DNA of 64,000 nucleotides from Candidatus Poribacteria bacterium (lineage in GTDB: Bacteria; Poribacteria; WGA-4E; WGA-3G): contig JAPOZO010000089.1 in the NCBI GenBank assembly GCA_026706025.1, positions 1 to 64,000 of the forward strand. The letters are read 5' to 3'. The first letter of the stretch is position 1. Each line of letters begins with the position of its first letter. A model generated the notes under the pieces. It was not told where the DNA came from. It saw nothing but the letters and a program-made list of their open reading frames with translations, and searched no databases. This document shows, in pieces, positions 1 to 8,797 of this stretch. Position numbers and translations under genes: made by a program.

Positions 1-76
1 GAGCATTAGACAATCAGTACCTATATTAGAACGTAGAGAACTGAGTAACACCAGATACCCGGTGCGTATAGAAAAT

Positions 77-3000
77 TCAGCGTCTGATGAGCATTTTTCG
101 GGTCGCGTGAAAATCTCCAGCTTGAATAGCATAAAAATAGATGCCGCTTGCGACAGGTTCGCCGTCAGCATTACGTCCATCCCAATGTGCAGTGTGCGAA
201 CCTGCTTTACGGTACCCCAGCGTCTTAGCATAGATACGTCTGCCTTGCGCATCATAGATATAGAGCGATACATTCACGTCTGAAGCGAGTTGATACGGAA
301 TCCATGTCTCTGGATTAAATGGGTTTGGGAAATTTTGGCTTAAACGGTTGACAGGCGTAGATTTAACGACATCCGGTATCCAATCAGACGGCATCGTCTC
401 CTCAACAGCGAGCGAGTAACCGTCTGGATGCACGCGAAAAATGCGGAGTTGATACAGATCCGCGATATAGAGGGCAGTGTCCGTTAATTTTAATTCAGAC
501 GGAAACCGGAGTTCACGAAACCGCGAAGTAACTGTCAGCGTGCGTGTATCAATCAACTGAACGCTTTCGCTATCCAATAGATAGAGATAGTTCCCTCCAA
601 CCTGCGCGTCAATGGGAAGCGCATCATTTTCATATATACCATGCAACCTCGGCTCGCGCGGATCAGAGACATCAAGCACAGTAACGCCAACGCCGCTATC
701 CAGTAGATACGCGCGTTTTCCGGCAAGTGTAACGCCGGTTGCATTTCCTTGTGTGGCGTAACTCCCAACAGGACGCGGCACTGAAGGTGCTGTAATGTCA
801 AAAACATGCATCCCACCCTCAAGCGCGGCAACGTAGGCGTATGAAGGTGAAGCCGCGTCAACGACAACACGATAAGCACTCCCATCGATGTCACGTTTGG
901 AAACGATTTTGCTCTGTTGAGGGACCCGGCTATCGACGACAATTAGCGATTCCGCGCAAAGATAGGCATAGCCTTCGTGCAGCGCGATATCCGCAACAGG
1001 TGCAGCTGTCGGTATATGCGTCAGAATCGTATTCGCCGTGAGATCAACAACGAACATACCTGTCTCGACAGCAATAAAGCCGTACCCGTCCTGTACACGA
1101 ACTTTGGTGCAGCTTGTAGCTCCGAATTGCTCGTTAGAAGTACGCGTATCCGCAGGCAATGACAGATTTCGGGTCAAAGTACCGTGATAAGGGGTCGTAA
1201 ATTCAAGGGTGCGCAATCCTCCCACGCCATTTGCAACATAGACAGTCCGCTCACCTGCCGTTGTTTCCACGACATCAAGCCCATAAACAGTCCCCCCAAA
1301 AGCATGGTGGTGTAACCACTTCGGCGATTCAGGTTTGCTGACATCAAAGGTCTGGATACCCCCTTTCCCATCGGCAATATAAGCCAACGCATCGCGGATG
1401 ACGACATCAGTTGCATTGCCAAACGTAGGTTGTGAGGAAATTCGCCGTGGCTGCTGCGGGTTATGTACATTAATGATGTGCAGCCCCGCCTGTTGATCTG
1501 TGAGATAGATGGTATCGTTATGAAGTTGAATGCCGGTTGCGAACCCAGGCGTATTTAAGCGGAAACCTGTTTCGGGATTTTGGATGTCCGTAACATCAAC
1601 CAAGGTGAGGTTCCCTGAAGCGATATAAGCATACGCGGCATCTGCTGTCTCCGCAATCTCATAAGCGGCGGCGAGTACCGGCACAACACTGCGGAAGTCA
1701 AAATTGCCGAATGGACTCGGTTCGAGGATGTACATGCCATGTCTATCATCACTCAAGTAGATGGTATCGTCATGGATAACAACATTAATTGGCGTGCCGT
1801 CAGTGTGGAAGAAACGTCGAGGTCGCGGTGTTTGAGCGTTGCGGACATTGTTTTCGTCGTAAACGAGCATCCCTCGTGCTCTGCCAAGCACATACAGATT
1901 GCCATCGGCAATCTGAACTTTGCGTGCGTCTGTGAATCCACCAAGCGTCTTTAGAACCTTTGGCGCGGTCGGTACCGCCATATCAATAACATGTACACCT
2001 GCAGCACCATCGGCAACATAAGCCGTATCGCCATCAACGACCACAGATCGCGCCTGTCCGGGTGTAGCGATTTCACCAATACGGACAGGCTGCGTCGGTT
2101 CAGCCAGCGAAAATATCTCAAATCCCCAATGACTCGCAGCATAAAGATACGCAACATCTGTCCCACTCACTACAATATCCGTATAGTCGCTGGCGAGATG
2201 GATTTGCGTCATCGGCTCCAACTGTGTTTCCGGATTCAGGTCTATCGGGAACATACTCGGTTGGGTGCGACTGCCAAGGGCATCAGTTACAACATCAGGC
2301 ATAACATCCGATGTCCACTCACGCAGCGCGCCTACTTCAAAGCCTTCATGTACATCCACAGCGATATAACTGAACGTCTGTGGCGCATCTGCCGTTACCA
2401 TCAGTACAATCTCACCATTTCGTTGAAGCCCTTCGCGTCGAATGTGTCCTCTATTTTGGGTGTCAAACGGGATAGGTGCAACAACTGACCGTCCATTAAC
2501 TGGCAGGTAAAGGGTGGTGGCGTAGAGGTTTCCTGAATCCGTACCGGTCAGAGATATGTCAAGCGTTTCGGGAAGATTTTCAAAGCGAATATAGTGTGCA
2601 CTCCACTGGTCGATACCAATATTATTCATCTCACTCGGATAGCTGAAGACGCGCGGCACCGCAGCCGTCACCTTTCGGTTACGCAAGCCGGTATAACCGA
2701 GTTTTTGGTCTCTCGCTTGTGCATTCACCCAATTCGCGAGTCCCCAGTTCAGAAAGACTTCGGGGAAACGTTCACTTCGCCCGCGACCTGCTAAGGCAGC
2801 GTCAATTCCGTGTTCACCGAGAACATCCGTTCCTATGATACCACGGATAAGTTCGGAGCCGCCATACTGCTCATAGAGATAGAGCATAAGCATGAAAGCA
2901 CCACCGTAATAGACATCCCATGTGTTGGCATAAGCGAGCGAGATACCCGGATCCGCGAGATAACCGTCAACAAAAATAGTGTGTACAGTGCCGTAAACTG

Positions 3001-3655
3001 CCCACTCCACGAAAGATGCTGTGCCTTCTTCTAACCACCGTTGATCGGTTGTCCCACCGTTTTGAAACCAATTGATGAGATGTGCGAATTCATGCGCCAG
3101 ACTGCTATAAAAAGTGTGTCGGGAGCGTTCTTTGAACTGAAAAATGTCCATATAGAGCATCTCACGCCGGTTACTGTTCGGTGCTGTCGGCAACTGGTCA
3201 GCGGATGCGAAATAGCCGCCATATTCGAGTCCTGAACCGTTCATACCGACATCGTGCATCAGCAGCGTTATGTGATTGTCTCTGTCGAGTCCGGGTTTCC
3301 ATTCTGTTCCCATCCATTTTCGGACGTTTGGGTAGATGCGTGTGTCAAATTCTCTTGCAATTGCGACTGCTTCGGCCTTGGTGAGCATATCGCGGACCGA
3401 ATTTTCGATATAGACGTAGAGATGTTCGCTTTTAGCGATACAGGTCGCAGTCACTTCTGCTTCTGGAATATGAATAAAAAATCGTTCCGTCTGTCCGATT
3501 TGAACAGGTGCAGCAGGTGCAGCAGCAACCGCTTCAGGCGGGTGTTGTACGAGGTGTTCTTGATGCAGAAGCGGCGTTCCACACAGCCACGAATCTGCGA
3601 ACACGAAGCCACTAACAACGGTAAAAATAAGATGGATTGATACTAAAAGTCGCAT
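77..3655 (-). CDS. Secreted zinc-metalloprotease-like protein with LVIVD beta-propeller and C-terminal sorting domain
   Basis: The 1192-aa product starts with a hydrophobic signal peptide (residues 1-20). The N-terminal third carries a gluzincin-like zinc site: HEFAHLINW followed about 17 residues later by LEEGTASF. The two His and first Glu fit HExxH, and the EEG could give the third ligand. The middle (about residues 490-1080) is a run of ~42-residue repeats of the type 'VVVDGDTAYVADGAAGVHVIDM', typical of LVIVD beta-propellers. The last ~90 residues are the FlgD-Ig/type IX-like sorting block (NFPNPFNPETWIPYQL ... ATRKMLIRR) shared with six other proteins here. It is probably exported and surface-attached or released. 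The substrate is unknown. It is transcribed divergently from the TolB-like gene. No frameshift is seen. The protease role is inferred from the motif only. Confidence 0.85.
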   Translation of the reverse strand: MRLLVSIHLIFTVVSGFVFADSWLCGTPLLHQEHLVQHPPEAVAAAPAAPVQIGQTERFFIHIPEAEVTATCIAKSEHLYVYIENSVRDMLTKAEAVAIAREFDTRIYPNVRKWMGTEWKPGLDRDNHITLLMHDVGMNGSGLEYGGYFASADQLPTAPNSNRREMLYMDIFQFKERSRHTFYSSLAHEFAHLINWFQNGGTTDQRWLEEGTASFVEWAVYGTVHTIFVDGYLADPGISLAYANTWDVYYGGAFMLMLYLYEQYGGSELIRGIIGTDVLGEHGIDAALAGRGRSERFPEVFLNWGLANWVNAQARDQKLGYTGLRNRKVTAAVPRVFSYPSEMNNIGIDQWSAHYIRFENLPETLDISLTGTDSGNLYATTLYLPVNGRSVVAPIPFDTQNRGHIRREGLQRNGEIVLMVTADAPQTFSYIAVDVHEGFEVGALREWTSDVMPDVVTDALGSRTQPSMFPIDLNPETQLEPMTQIHLASDYTDIVVSGTDVAYLYAASHWGFEIFSLAEPTQPVRIGEIATPGQARSVVVDGDTAYVADGAAGVHVIDMAVPTAPKVLKTLGGFTDARKVQIADGNLYVLGRARGMLVYDENNVRNAQTPRPRRFFHTDGTPINVVIHDDTIYLSDDRHGMYILEPSPFGNFDFRSVVPVLAAAYEIAETADAAYAYIASGNLTLVDVTDIQNPETGFRLNTPGFATGIQLHNDTIYLTDQQAGLHIINVHNPQQPRRISSQPTFGNATDVVIRDALAYIADGKGGIQTFDVSKPESPKWLHHHAFGGTVYGLDVVETTAGERTVYVANGVGGLRTLEFTTPYHGTLTRNLSLPADTRTSNEQFGATSCTKVRVQDGYGFIAVETGMFVVDLTANTILTHIPTAAPVADIALHEGYAYLCAESLIVVDSRVPQQSKIVSKRDIDGSAYRVVVDAASPSYAYVAALEGGMHVFDITAPSVPRPVGSYATQGNATGVTLAGKRAYLLDSGVGVTVLDVSDPREPRLHGIYENDALPIDAQVGGNYLYLLDSESVQLIDTRTLTVTSRFRELRFPSELKLTDTALYIADLYQLRIFRVHPDGYSLAVEETMPSDWIPDVVKSTPVNRLSQNFPNPFNPETWIPYQLASDVNVSLYIYDAQGRRIYAKTLGYRKAGSHTAHWDGRNADGEPVASGIYFYAIQAGDFHATRKMLIRR

Positions 3656-3887
3656 AGGATCTATTTACTCTCCAGTGGATGCGTGTTATGTAACCTACAG
3701 GCTAATAAGACTTAATATCTATTTTACAATGATTACAGCCCAAATTCAACCGATACAACAACCCATCCGAAACCATAACGTTCAAATTATGGACAACGAC
3801 ATCCATAATTTGACGGAACAACGGCTCACAGGACTGAAAACCAAAGATGCAGCCCAATATATGCGTCGGTTAGGAATTGGCATCATA

Positions 3888-3898
3888 TTTGCTATACT
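3888..3898 (+). promoter_or_regulatory. Probable extended -10 promoter (TTTGCTATACT)
   Basis: TTTGCTATACT lies about 50 nt before the TolB-like gene and has the TGn extension before a TATACT -10 box. The same TTTGCTATAnT string occurs in the promoters proposed at 11623-11651 and 57863-57891. The -35 (TTAGGA, 3870-3875) is poor, as expected if the extended -10 carries recognition. The remaining 3656-3951 divergent intergenic region shows no other clear element. Confidence 0.45.
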
Positions 3899-3951
3899 TC
3901 TCTCATCAACTTCCTAACTGCGGCAGGCTAATTTTTTGGAGGAATTCGTAA

Positions 3952-4950
3952 ATGAAAACAAAATATGCATACTTAGCGTTTGGAATTGCATTGGTGTTAA
4001 GTAGCAAGCTGTTTGCTATGAATCTCAATGCGCAAGTCCCTGGCAAGCAATATATCTCCTTCTCATCGCTCCGATCAGGAAACCTTGAAATCTATATCAT
4101 TGATACAGACGGTAACAATCTGCGCAACCTGACGAACCACCCAGCATCCGACCATTCCGCGACATGGTCACCAAGCGGTCGTTCTTTCGCTTACGTGTCG
4201 CACCGAGATGGTAAAAAAGGCGAAATTTATGTGATGGATCTGAAAAAAAATAAGACTCGCCGGTTGACAAATCACCCAGCAAGTGACCGTAGCCCCTCTT
4301 GGTCACCTGACGGGAAATGGATCGCTTTTGCATCCGACAGGAAAGGCAACGAGGCAGGGAATTATGATATCTACAAAATGGATGCTAACGGTGAGAATTT
4401 ACAACGACTCACAAACGAAGGCAGGTATAACTCAGCACCGGCGTGGTCACCAGACAGTCGCTCAATTGCTTTCTATTCCATCCGGAATGACAGCGGTGAT
4501 GTCTATGTCATGAACACCGAAGGCAGAAATGTAAGAAAACTTAGCTGGGGCGTAAGTCCAAGTTGGTCACCTGATGGTGAAAAGATTGCCTATGACAAAC
4601 TCAAATGGAACGGTTCGAGAGGTATCTATGTCATGAATGCTAAGGGCCAAAACAGTCGGCGAGTGTCACCGCTGGAAACTTGGAGTAGAAATCCAGCGTG
4701 GTCACCGGATGGACGCTGGATTGCCTACGAATCGGAGCTTGAAAGTCCATGGGGCAACCCGAATCGTGACGCAAACATCTACCTGATTACACCAGACACC
4801 ATTGGAAATCCTCGCCAAATCACAAAGCATGAAGCGATGGATTATTCTCCGGCGTGGGTACCCTCCGGTTTCCTTGCCGTTTCTCCAACTGCGAACACCC
4901 AGACGACCCTTTGGGGCAAACTGAAGCAAAACCCACATACAACGAAGTGA
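3952..4950 (+). CDS. TolB-like / WD40-like beta-propeller periplasmic protein
   Basis: The 332-aa product starts at an ATG 8-10 nt after a strong GGAGGAATTC ribosome site and has a signal peptide (residues 1-28, ending near NLNAQ). It consists of six PD40 repeats of the form 'PSWSPDGKWIAFASDRKG ... IYVMDxxGxNxRRLT', about 40 residues each, which build a TolB-type beta-propeller. True TolB has an extra N-terminal domain that is absent here. The protein is therefore better called TolB-like than the Tol-Pal component. It likely acts in the periplasm or outside as a binding scaffold; the ligand is unknown. It is followed by its own intergenic gap and the promoter of the next gene, so it is probably monocistronic. 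Confidence 0.85.
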   Translation: MKTKYAYLAFGIALVLSSKLFAMNLNAQVPGKQYISFSSLRSGNLEIYIIDTDGNNLRNLTNHPASDHSATWSPSGRSFAYVSHRDGKKGEIYVMDLKKNKTRRLTNHPASDRSPSWSPDGKWIAFASDRKGNEAGNYDIYKMDANGENLQRLTNEGRYNSAPAWSPDSRSIAFYSIRNDSGDVYVMNTEGRNVRKLSWGVSPSWSPDGEKIAYDKLKWNGSRGIYVMNAKGQNSRRVSPLETWSRNPAWSPDGRWIAYESELESPWGNPNRDANIYLITPDTIGNPRQITKHEAMDYSPAWVPSGFLAVSPTANTQTTLWGKLKQNPHTTK

Positions 4951-4983
4951 GGAAGCCAAATTCTGCCAATTCTCCTATCCGAC

Positions 4984-5012
4984 TTGCCAATTTCCCGCGT
5001 TTATGCTATCCT
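4984..5012 (+). promoter_or_regulatory. Sigma-70-type promoter for the first Gfo/Idh gene
   Basis: TTGCCA (4984-4989) and TATCCT (5007-5012) are separated by exactly 17 nt, with an ATGC extended -10 just upstream. The start codon at 5045 is 32 nt downstream. Confidence 0.5.
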
Positions 5013-5044
5013 CTTATGCAATCCTCGGAAAAGGAGTAACGCCA

Positions 5045-6070
5045 ATGTATCGTGTCGGTATTATCGGGTTAGGCAGCATTGCCGCCCGTTATTCAACGCC
5101 TGATGACGCTTATCCGTATTGTCATACAGGTGGTATCCGTTTTTGCGAAACAACCGAATTGGTCGCAGTCGCAGACATGTCCGCGGAACGCCAAGCAGAA
5201 TTCCAGCAGACATGGGGCCCCGGCTTCCCAGATAACTCCATCAACTACTACGAAACAGATGTCCAGATGCTCGAAAGCGAAAATTTAGACATTGTGGCTG
5301 TCTGTGTCCGTGGTCCGCATCATTTTCAGGTGATGCAGAACGTCCTGAGAGCTGACATTAAAGCCATCTTCCTCGAAAAACCCGCCGGATGTTCCCTTGA
5401 AGAGGTTGATACAATGACAGCAGGTGCCGATGCAAAAGGGATTCCCATCGTTGTGGACTATACACGACACTGGGGACCGCACCTAATCCGTCTTCAGTCG
5501 CTCATCAAAGAGGGACTCATTGGTGAGGTGCAAACCGTTATCGGGTATTGCGGTGGCGGTGTGCTTTCCTTCGCTATCCACACAACGGATATGATCTGTC
5601 AGTTCGCTGGCTACGACCCGGTCTCCGTGACGGGATTCGTCTCTGGTGGCGGGGATGTGCCAGAGTCTTACGAACCCGAGCCAGCGGTTGTCGGTGCAAC
5701 CATCCAATTTGAAAGCGGTGTTATGGGATTCCACGTCGGAAACCACGGCACACGCGGCAGTTTCTCCGTTGATGTGCTCGGCAATGAAGGCAGTGTACAG
5801 GCAGGATTTTATAGTGGTACGACTGTCCATAAAGCAGGCAAATTGGTTGATAACGCTACGCTGGAGCTCCCTGAAAACGCCAGTCCATTCAAGGTCGCAT
5901 ACGAACAGATTACGGATTATCTCGACGGTGGACCCCTCCCGCATTGTGCTCGTGATGACTACACCGCTGTCAACGAAATCGGGTTCGCTACGATTGAGAG
6001 CGACATCACTGGACAGACGATTCAACTCCCGTGTCAAAACAGGACACGGCTTATCTTCGCAAACGGTTAA
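5045..6070 (+). CDS. Gfo/Idh/MocA family NAD(P)-dependent oxidoreductase
   Basis: The 341-aa product begins MYRVGIIGLGSIA, a Rossmann glycine motif. The start at 5045 is chosen because AAAAGGAGTAACGCC precedes it and the Rossmann strand starts at once; an upstream in-frame ATG at 5003 would add 14 unrelated residues. LEKPAG (about residues 112-117) is the family EKP motif, with the lysine used in catalysis. The segment around 'FAIHTTDM' is the second conserved patch with the catalytic-type histidine. The family oxidises or reduces sugars, inositols and related polyols in the cytoplasm. The substrate here cannot be read from sequence. It lies 12 nt upstream of the probable selenoprotein gene and is probably cotranscribed with it and the second oxidoreductase. 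Confidence 0.88.
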   Translation: MYRVGIIGLGSIAARYSTPDDAYPYCHTGGIRFCETTELVAVADMSAERQAEFQQTWGPGFPDNSINYYETDVQMLESENLDIVAVCVRGPHHFQVMQNVLRADIKAIFLEKPAGCSLEEVDTMTAGADAKGIPIVVDYTRHWGPHLIRLQSLIKEGLIGEVQTVIGYCGGGVLSFAIHTTDMICQFAGYDPVSVTGFVSGGGDVPESYEPEPAVVGATIQFESGVMGFHVGNHGTRGSFSVDVLGNEGSVQAGFYSGTTVHKAGKLVDNATLELPENASPFKVAYEQITDYLDGGPLPHCARDDYTAVNEIGFATIESDITGQTIQLPCQNRTRLIFANG

Positions 6071-6082
6071 TACAGGGTGTGT

Positions 6083-6844
6083 ATGGTATCTATATTCAAA
6101 CTGGACAATTTATACCGGTTCTTTATGCGGGCATATCCGGTCAAGTCCTATGGTGGCACACCTCCGAACGCCCCGCTTCACAAGGAATTAAACCGATGCC
6201 GTGTCGCGCTCATTACAACCGCGGGCTTACATCTCCAAGAACAAACGCCGTATAATGATAGGATTATAGGTGGTGATTGTTCGTACCGAGAAATACCAAA
6301 TACAATCGAGACACAAGTCCTTGCGCTTGGACATAGAAGTAAGGCTTTCGACGCAAGTGGCACAGAAAGCGATATAAACCTTGTATTCCCACTGGATCGA
6401 TTTCGAGAATTAGAAACCGAAGGTCAAATCGGTTCACTCAACGACAGACACTTCAGTTTCATGGGATCTATTACAAAACCGAAACCTCTCATTAAAAAAA
6501 CCGCGCCTGAAGTCGGACAGATGCTTAAAGCCGATGGTGTAGACGTTGCATTCTTGACCCCTGTCTGACCGATGTGCAATCAGTCTGTAGGGCTGATACA
6601 ACGCGCTGTTGAAGAAACAGGAATATCGACGGTTTCCATAACGCTTGATAAAAACATAACGCAAAGGGTGAAGCCACCACGTGCGTTATCCGTACCTTAT
6701 AGATTTGGTTATCCGCTCGGTGAACCGAACAATCCGGAATTACAACACGCGATTATAGCGGAAGCACTCACACTTTTAGAGGATACAAAGGAACCTCCCT
6801 TTCTTAAGGTGATGGATACATTAGGCATTGGGAACGGGCAATAA
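6083..6844 (+). CDS. PrdB/GrdB-like reductase, probable selenoprotein (TGA-encoded Sec at codon 162)
   Basis: An open frame runs to a TGA at 6566-6568 and continues in the same frame to TAA at 6842-6844. Read through, it gives about 253 aa, close to the ~240 aa of D-proline reductase PrdB. Both halves match the glycine/sarcosine/betaine/D-proline reductase family: HKEL, ALITTAGLHL, GDCSYREIP, FDASG..., NLVFPLDRFREL, HFSFMGSI and DGVDVAFLTPV before the TGA, and P-MCNQSVGLIQRAVEE after it. The TGA sits at the first position of the family's redox U/CxxC motif (UPMC). A hairpin at 6579-6597 is placed like a bacterial SECIS. These enzymes reductively cleave amino-acid-type substrates through a selenol. 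The physiological substrate here is unknown. The start at 6083 (ATG after AGGG) is uncertain; a GTG at 6077 is also possible. A pseudogene with a nonsense mutation is the alternative but fits less well. Confidence 0.82.
6579..6597 (+). promoter_or_regulatory. Candidate bacterial SECIS hairpin
   Basis: ATCAGTC (6579-6585) pairs with GGCTGAT (6591-6597), giving 7 bp including one U-G pair, around the loop TGTAG. The hairpin starts 11 nt after the TGA and the loop G is the second loop base. Both features agree with the known geometry of bacterial SECIS elements, which lie in the coding region directly after the UGA and carry a G in the first two loop positions. Confidence 0.65.
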
Positions 6845-6861
6845 ATTGCCCTACTACGAAC
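6836..6861 (+). repeat. Palindromic repeat, CTACGAAC family
   Basis: GGGCAATAAATTGCCC is followed by TACTACGAAC. It is the same architecture as the two units at 12586-12645: a variable stem around an A/T-rich loop, then a constant (T)ACTACGAAC flank. The TAA stop of the selenoprotein gene lies in the loop, so the last codons derive from the repeat. Confidence 0.6.
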
Positions 6862-6883
6862 GTAAGTCTTAAAGGAGAATTCC

Positions 6884-7945
6884 ATGGCCAAAATCAGAGT
6901 CGGCATTATCGGATGTGGCGGCATCTTCCGCAACCTCCACGCACCCTATTACCAAGAACCGACGCGCCGTGCTGACATCGTTGCAATCGCTGACATCAAT
7001 GAAGCATCCGCAAACGAACAGGCAGACAGGTTTGGCGCAAATGCCTATACAGATTATCGCGCGCTCCTCGACAGATCGGACATAGACGCAGTTGATGTGT
7101 GTGTCCATCCACGTCCACACCTTGAAATCACGCGTGCTGCCGCCGATGCCGGCAAACACATCTTGATGGAGAAACCGATGTGTTGCAACGTCGCGGAGGG
7201 TGATGAGATGGTCGCCGCTGCTGAAAAAGCGGGGGTCCTCCTCATGGTCGCCTATATGATGCGGTTCGATCCCGGATATATGAAATTGAAATCGCTATTA
7301 GACGACGGTACACTCGGGACGCTGCAGATGGCGTATTCTAATCAGGTCGGTTATTTTTCTCCAGAACGGCATCCGTGGTTGTTTGTCAAAGCAGAATCGG
7401 GTGGTATGTTGGTGGAGCAAGCCATCCACAATCTCGATATCTGGTTGTGGCTCTACGGTCCCGCCGCTACTGTCTATGGGTTCACGAGCCATGTCCCACT
7501 CGGCGGCACCTATCCATCTGTCGACGAAGCCGTAGAAAACAACGCCGTGCTGACCGTGCACTTCAAGAACGGTGGTGTCGGTATGATGATTAAGAGTTGG
7601 GCAGCGGAAATCGGGAATAGTGGGAACGGTCTCGTTACAAGCAGAGGCTCCGCGACACTGATTCGGCACGGACTCCGTTGGAAAACCCACGATATGGCAG
7701 CGGCAGAAGAATTCACCGAGCCAGCACCGGATGACGATACGTATCGCAACGTTCCAGACGCGCAGCGTCAACAGCGGTATTGGGGTATGGCAGCGAAAGG
7801 TGCAAGCATTGATCACTGGCTCCAGTGCATCGCCGGTGAAGCGGAACCGACAACCCACGGACGCATCGGCAGAGATGGTATTGAATTAGCAGAAGCGACG
7901 TATCGCTCCTCGCAAATCGGTGCACCGATTTCGCTACCTTTGTAG
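6884..7945 (+). CDS. Gfo/Idh/MocA family NAD(P)-dependent oxidoreductase
   Basis: The 353-aa product follows an AAAGGAGAATTCC ribosome site. The Rossmann motif is VGIIGCGGI (residues 5-13). MEKPMCC (about 94-100) is the family EKP motif. 'VEQAIHNLDIWLWL' is the conserved second patch with histidine and aspartate that complete the active site. Length and order are typical of the family. The paralog at 5045 is only distantly similar, so the two probably act on different substrates. The gene follows the Sec-reductase gene by 39 nt, across a palindromic repeat. A three-gene catabolic operon is plausible, but no transporter or sugar kinase is present to indicate the substrate. Confidence 0.88.
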   Translation: MAKIRVGIIGCGGIFRNLHAPYYQEPTRRADIVAIADINEASANEQADRFGANAYTDYRALLDRSDIDAVDVCVHPRPHLEITRAAADAGKHILMEKPMCCNVAEGDEMVAAAEKAGVLLMVAYMMRFDPGYMKLKSLLDDGTLGTLQMAYSNQVGYFSPERHPWLFVKAESGGMLVEQAIHNLDIWLWLYGPAATVYGFTSHVPLGGTYPSVDEAVENNAVLTVHFKNGGVGMMIKSWAAEIGNSGNGLVTSRGSATLIRHGLRWKTHDMAAAEEFTEPAPDDDTYRNVPDAQRQQRYWGMAAKGASIDHWLQCIAGEAEPTTHGRIGRDGIELAEATYRSSQIGAPISLPL

Positions 7946-8033
7946 GGATGAAAAATTTTGGTTTTTTCAGAGAAATTAGTATTAGGACTTACGCACCGTC
8001 CTCAGTTAGATGTAGGCTTCAATAAATTTTAAT

Positions 8034-8062
8034 TTGACTATAAATAACAATCGCTCTATTAT
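8034..8062 (+). promoter_or_regulatory. Sigma-70-type promoter
   Basis: TTGACT (8034-8039) and TATTAT (8057-8062) are separated by 17 nt, 64 nt before the start at 8126. The 7946-8125 gap also holds GGACTTACGCACCGTCC (7984-8000), which resembles the GGACTGCGTAAGTCC palindrome near 13544 read in reverse. This suggests a small dispersed repeat. Confidence 0.5.
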
Positions 8063-8125
8063 AACGCTACATAGCCCGAGAGAAACCCAACTTTGAAACT
8101 GGCTGAACATTACTTTTGAAGGGAT

Positions 8126-8797
8126 GTGGCGAAGATTACACGAGAAGAATTTTTAAAATACTACGATTCAGCAGCTTACTCAGCCAAGCTACGGGTACCC
8201 AGATCGGGTCCCAACTTAGCTGTGATAAATACCGCCCGCATTAATGACGCTGTTCCTTATGGACAGAGCGTTTATGCGATTGCCTTAGATATTTTAGTTG
8301 ATAGACGTGCTGCTAATTTCGTGCAGCATGAAGTGTTCTGTCGAGCCGTAGAGCAGACTCACAATTTTTCTGTGGCAGATGTGTGGCGTGGTAACTCACG
8401 TTGGGAAGGTCTTCAAAACCTCACTATAGCTGCCGCGATTGATATTTTGTGTTTACCTGAAGAAAATAACCCACTATCACGCCCATTGACTGGCGGCGCA
8501 CAATTAATTGGTGAGGTGAACAGTAAATGGTGGGGGATGTTAGCCCTTAGCTTCCGACTGAGGAGTTTGTTTGAATTTCAGATAGGGTGTCTCACCGTTC
8601 TAAAAAAGCCTATCCAAGAGATAGCAGAACGCCTTTCTAAAACAGAATCTGAAATTCAATTCCTGCACCAGACAACCATCAGGCAGATAAAGAACGCTAT
8701 TGACCAGTGGGCTCAAACCGAGATAGCAGCAGCAAATGAACGCGTCACTGAAGTAGAGGAAATGAAAAGACATTACGATTACGGGAGGACATCATGA
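8126..8797 (+). CDS. Hypothetical protein, unknown family
   Basis: A 223-aa product with a GTG start after GAAGGGAT. It has no signal peptide and no clear membrane segment. The first two thirds are mixed alpha/beta with many aromatic residues (VWRGNSRWEGLQNL, VNSKWWGMLAL). The last third (about residues 150-215) is predicted helical with heptad-like spacing (IQEIAERLSKTESEIQFLHQTTIRQIKNAI) and may be a coiled coil. I do not recognise the family. The stop codon overlaps the start of the next gene (ATGA, 8794-8797), so it is translationally coupled to the degenerate Gfo/Idh-like protein. It probably shares an operon with the sigma-54-type activator further downstream. Confidence 0.7.
   Translation: MAKITREEFLKYYDSAAYSAKLRVPRSGPNLAVINTARINDAVPYGQSVYAIALDILVDRRAANFVQHEVFCRAVEQTHNFSVADVWRGNSRWEGLQNLTIAAAIDILCLPEENNPLSRPLTGGAQLIGEVNSKWWGMLALSFRLRSLFEFQIGCLTVLKKPIQEIAERLSKTESEIQFLHQTTIRQIKNAIDQWAQTEIAAANERVTEVEEMKRHYDYGRTS

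Noticed and set aside
3877-3892. Sigma-54-like match TTGGCATCATATTTGC
   Set aside because: It overlaps TTTGCTATACT, which fits the extended -10 sigma-70 promoters seen elsewhere here; one match without repeat context is weaker than the two at 11454 and 12439.
3675-3917. 80-codon ORF before the TolB-like gene
   Set aside because: No ribosome site, no family resemblance, and it overlaps the likely promoter of the next gene.
6566-6568. TGA read as a true stop, making two short ORFs or a pseudogene
   Set aside because: Both sides are in one frame and continue the same protein family, the TGA falls on the family's Sec/Cys position and a SECIS-like hairpin follows.
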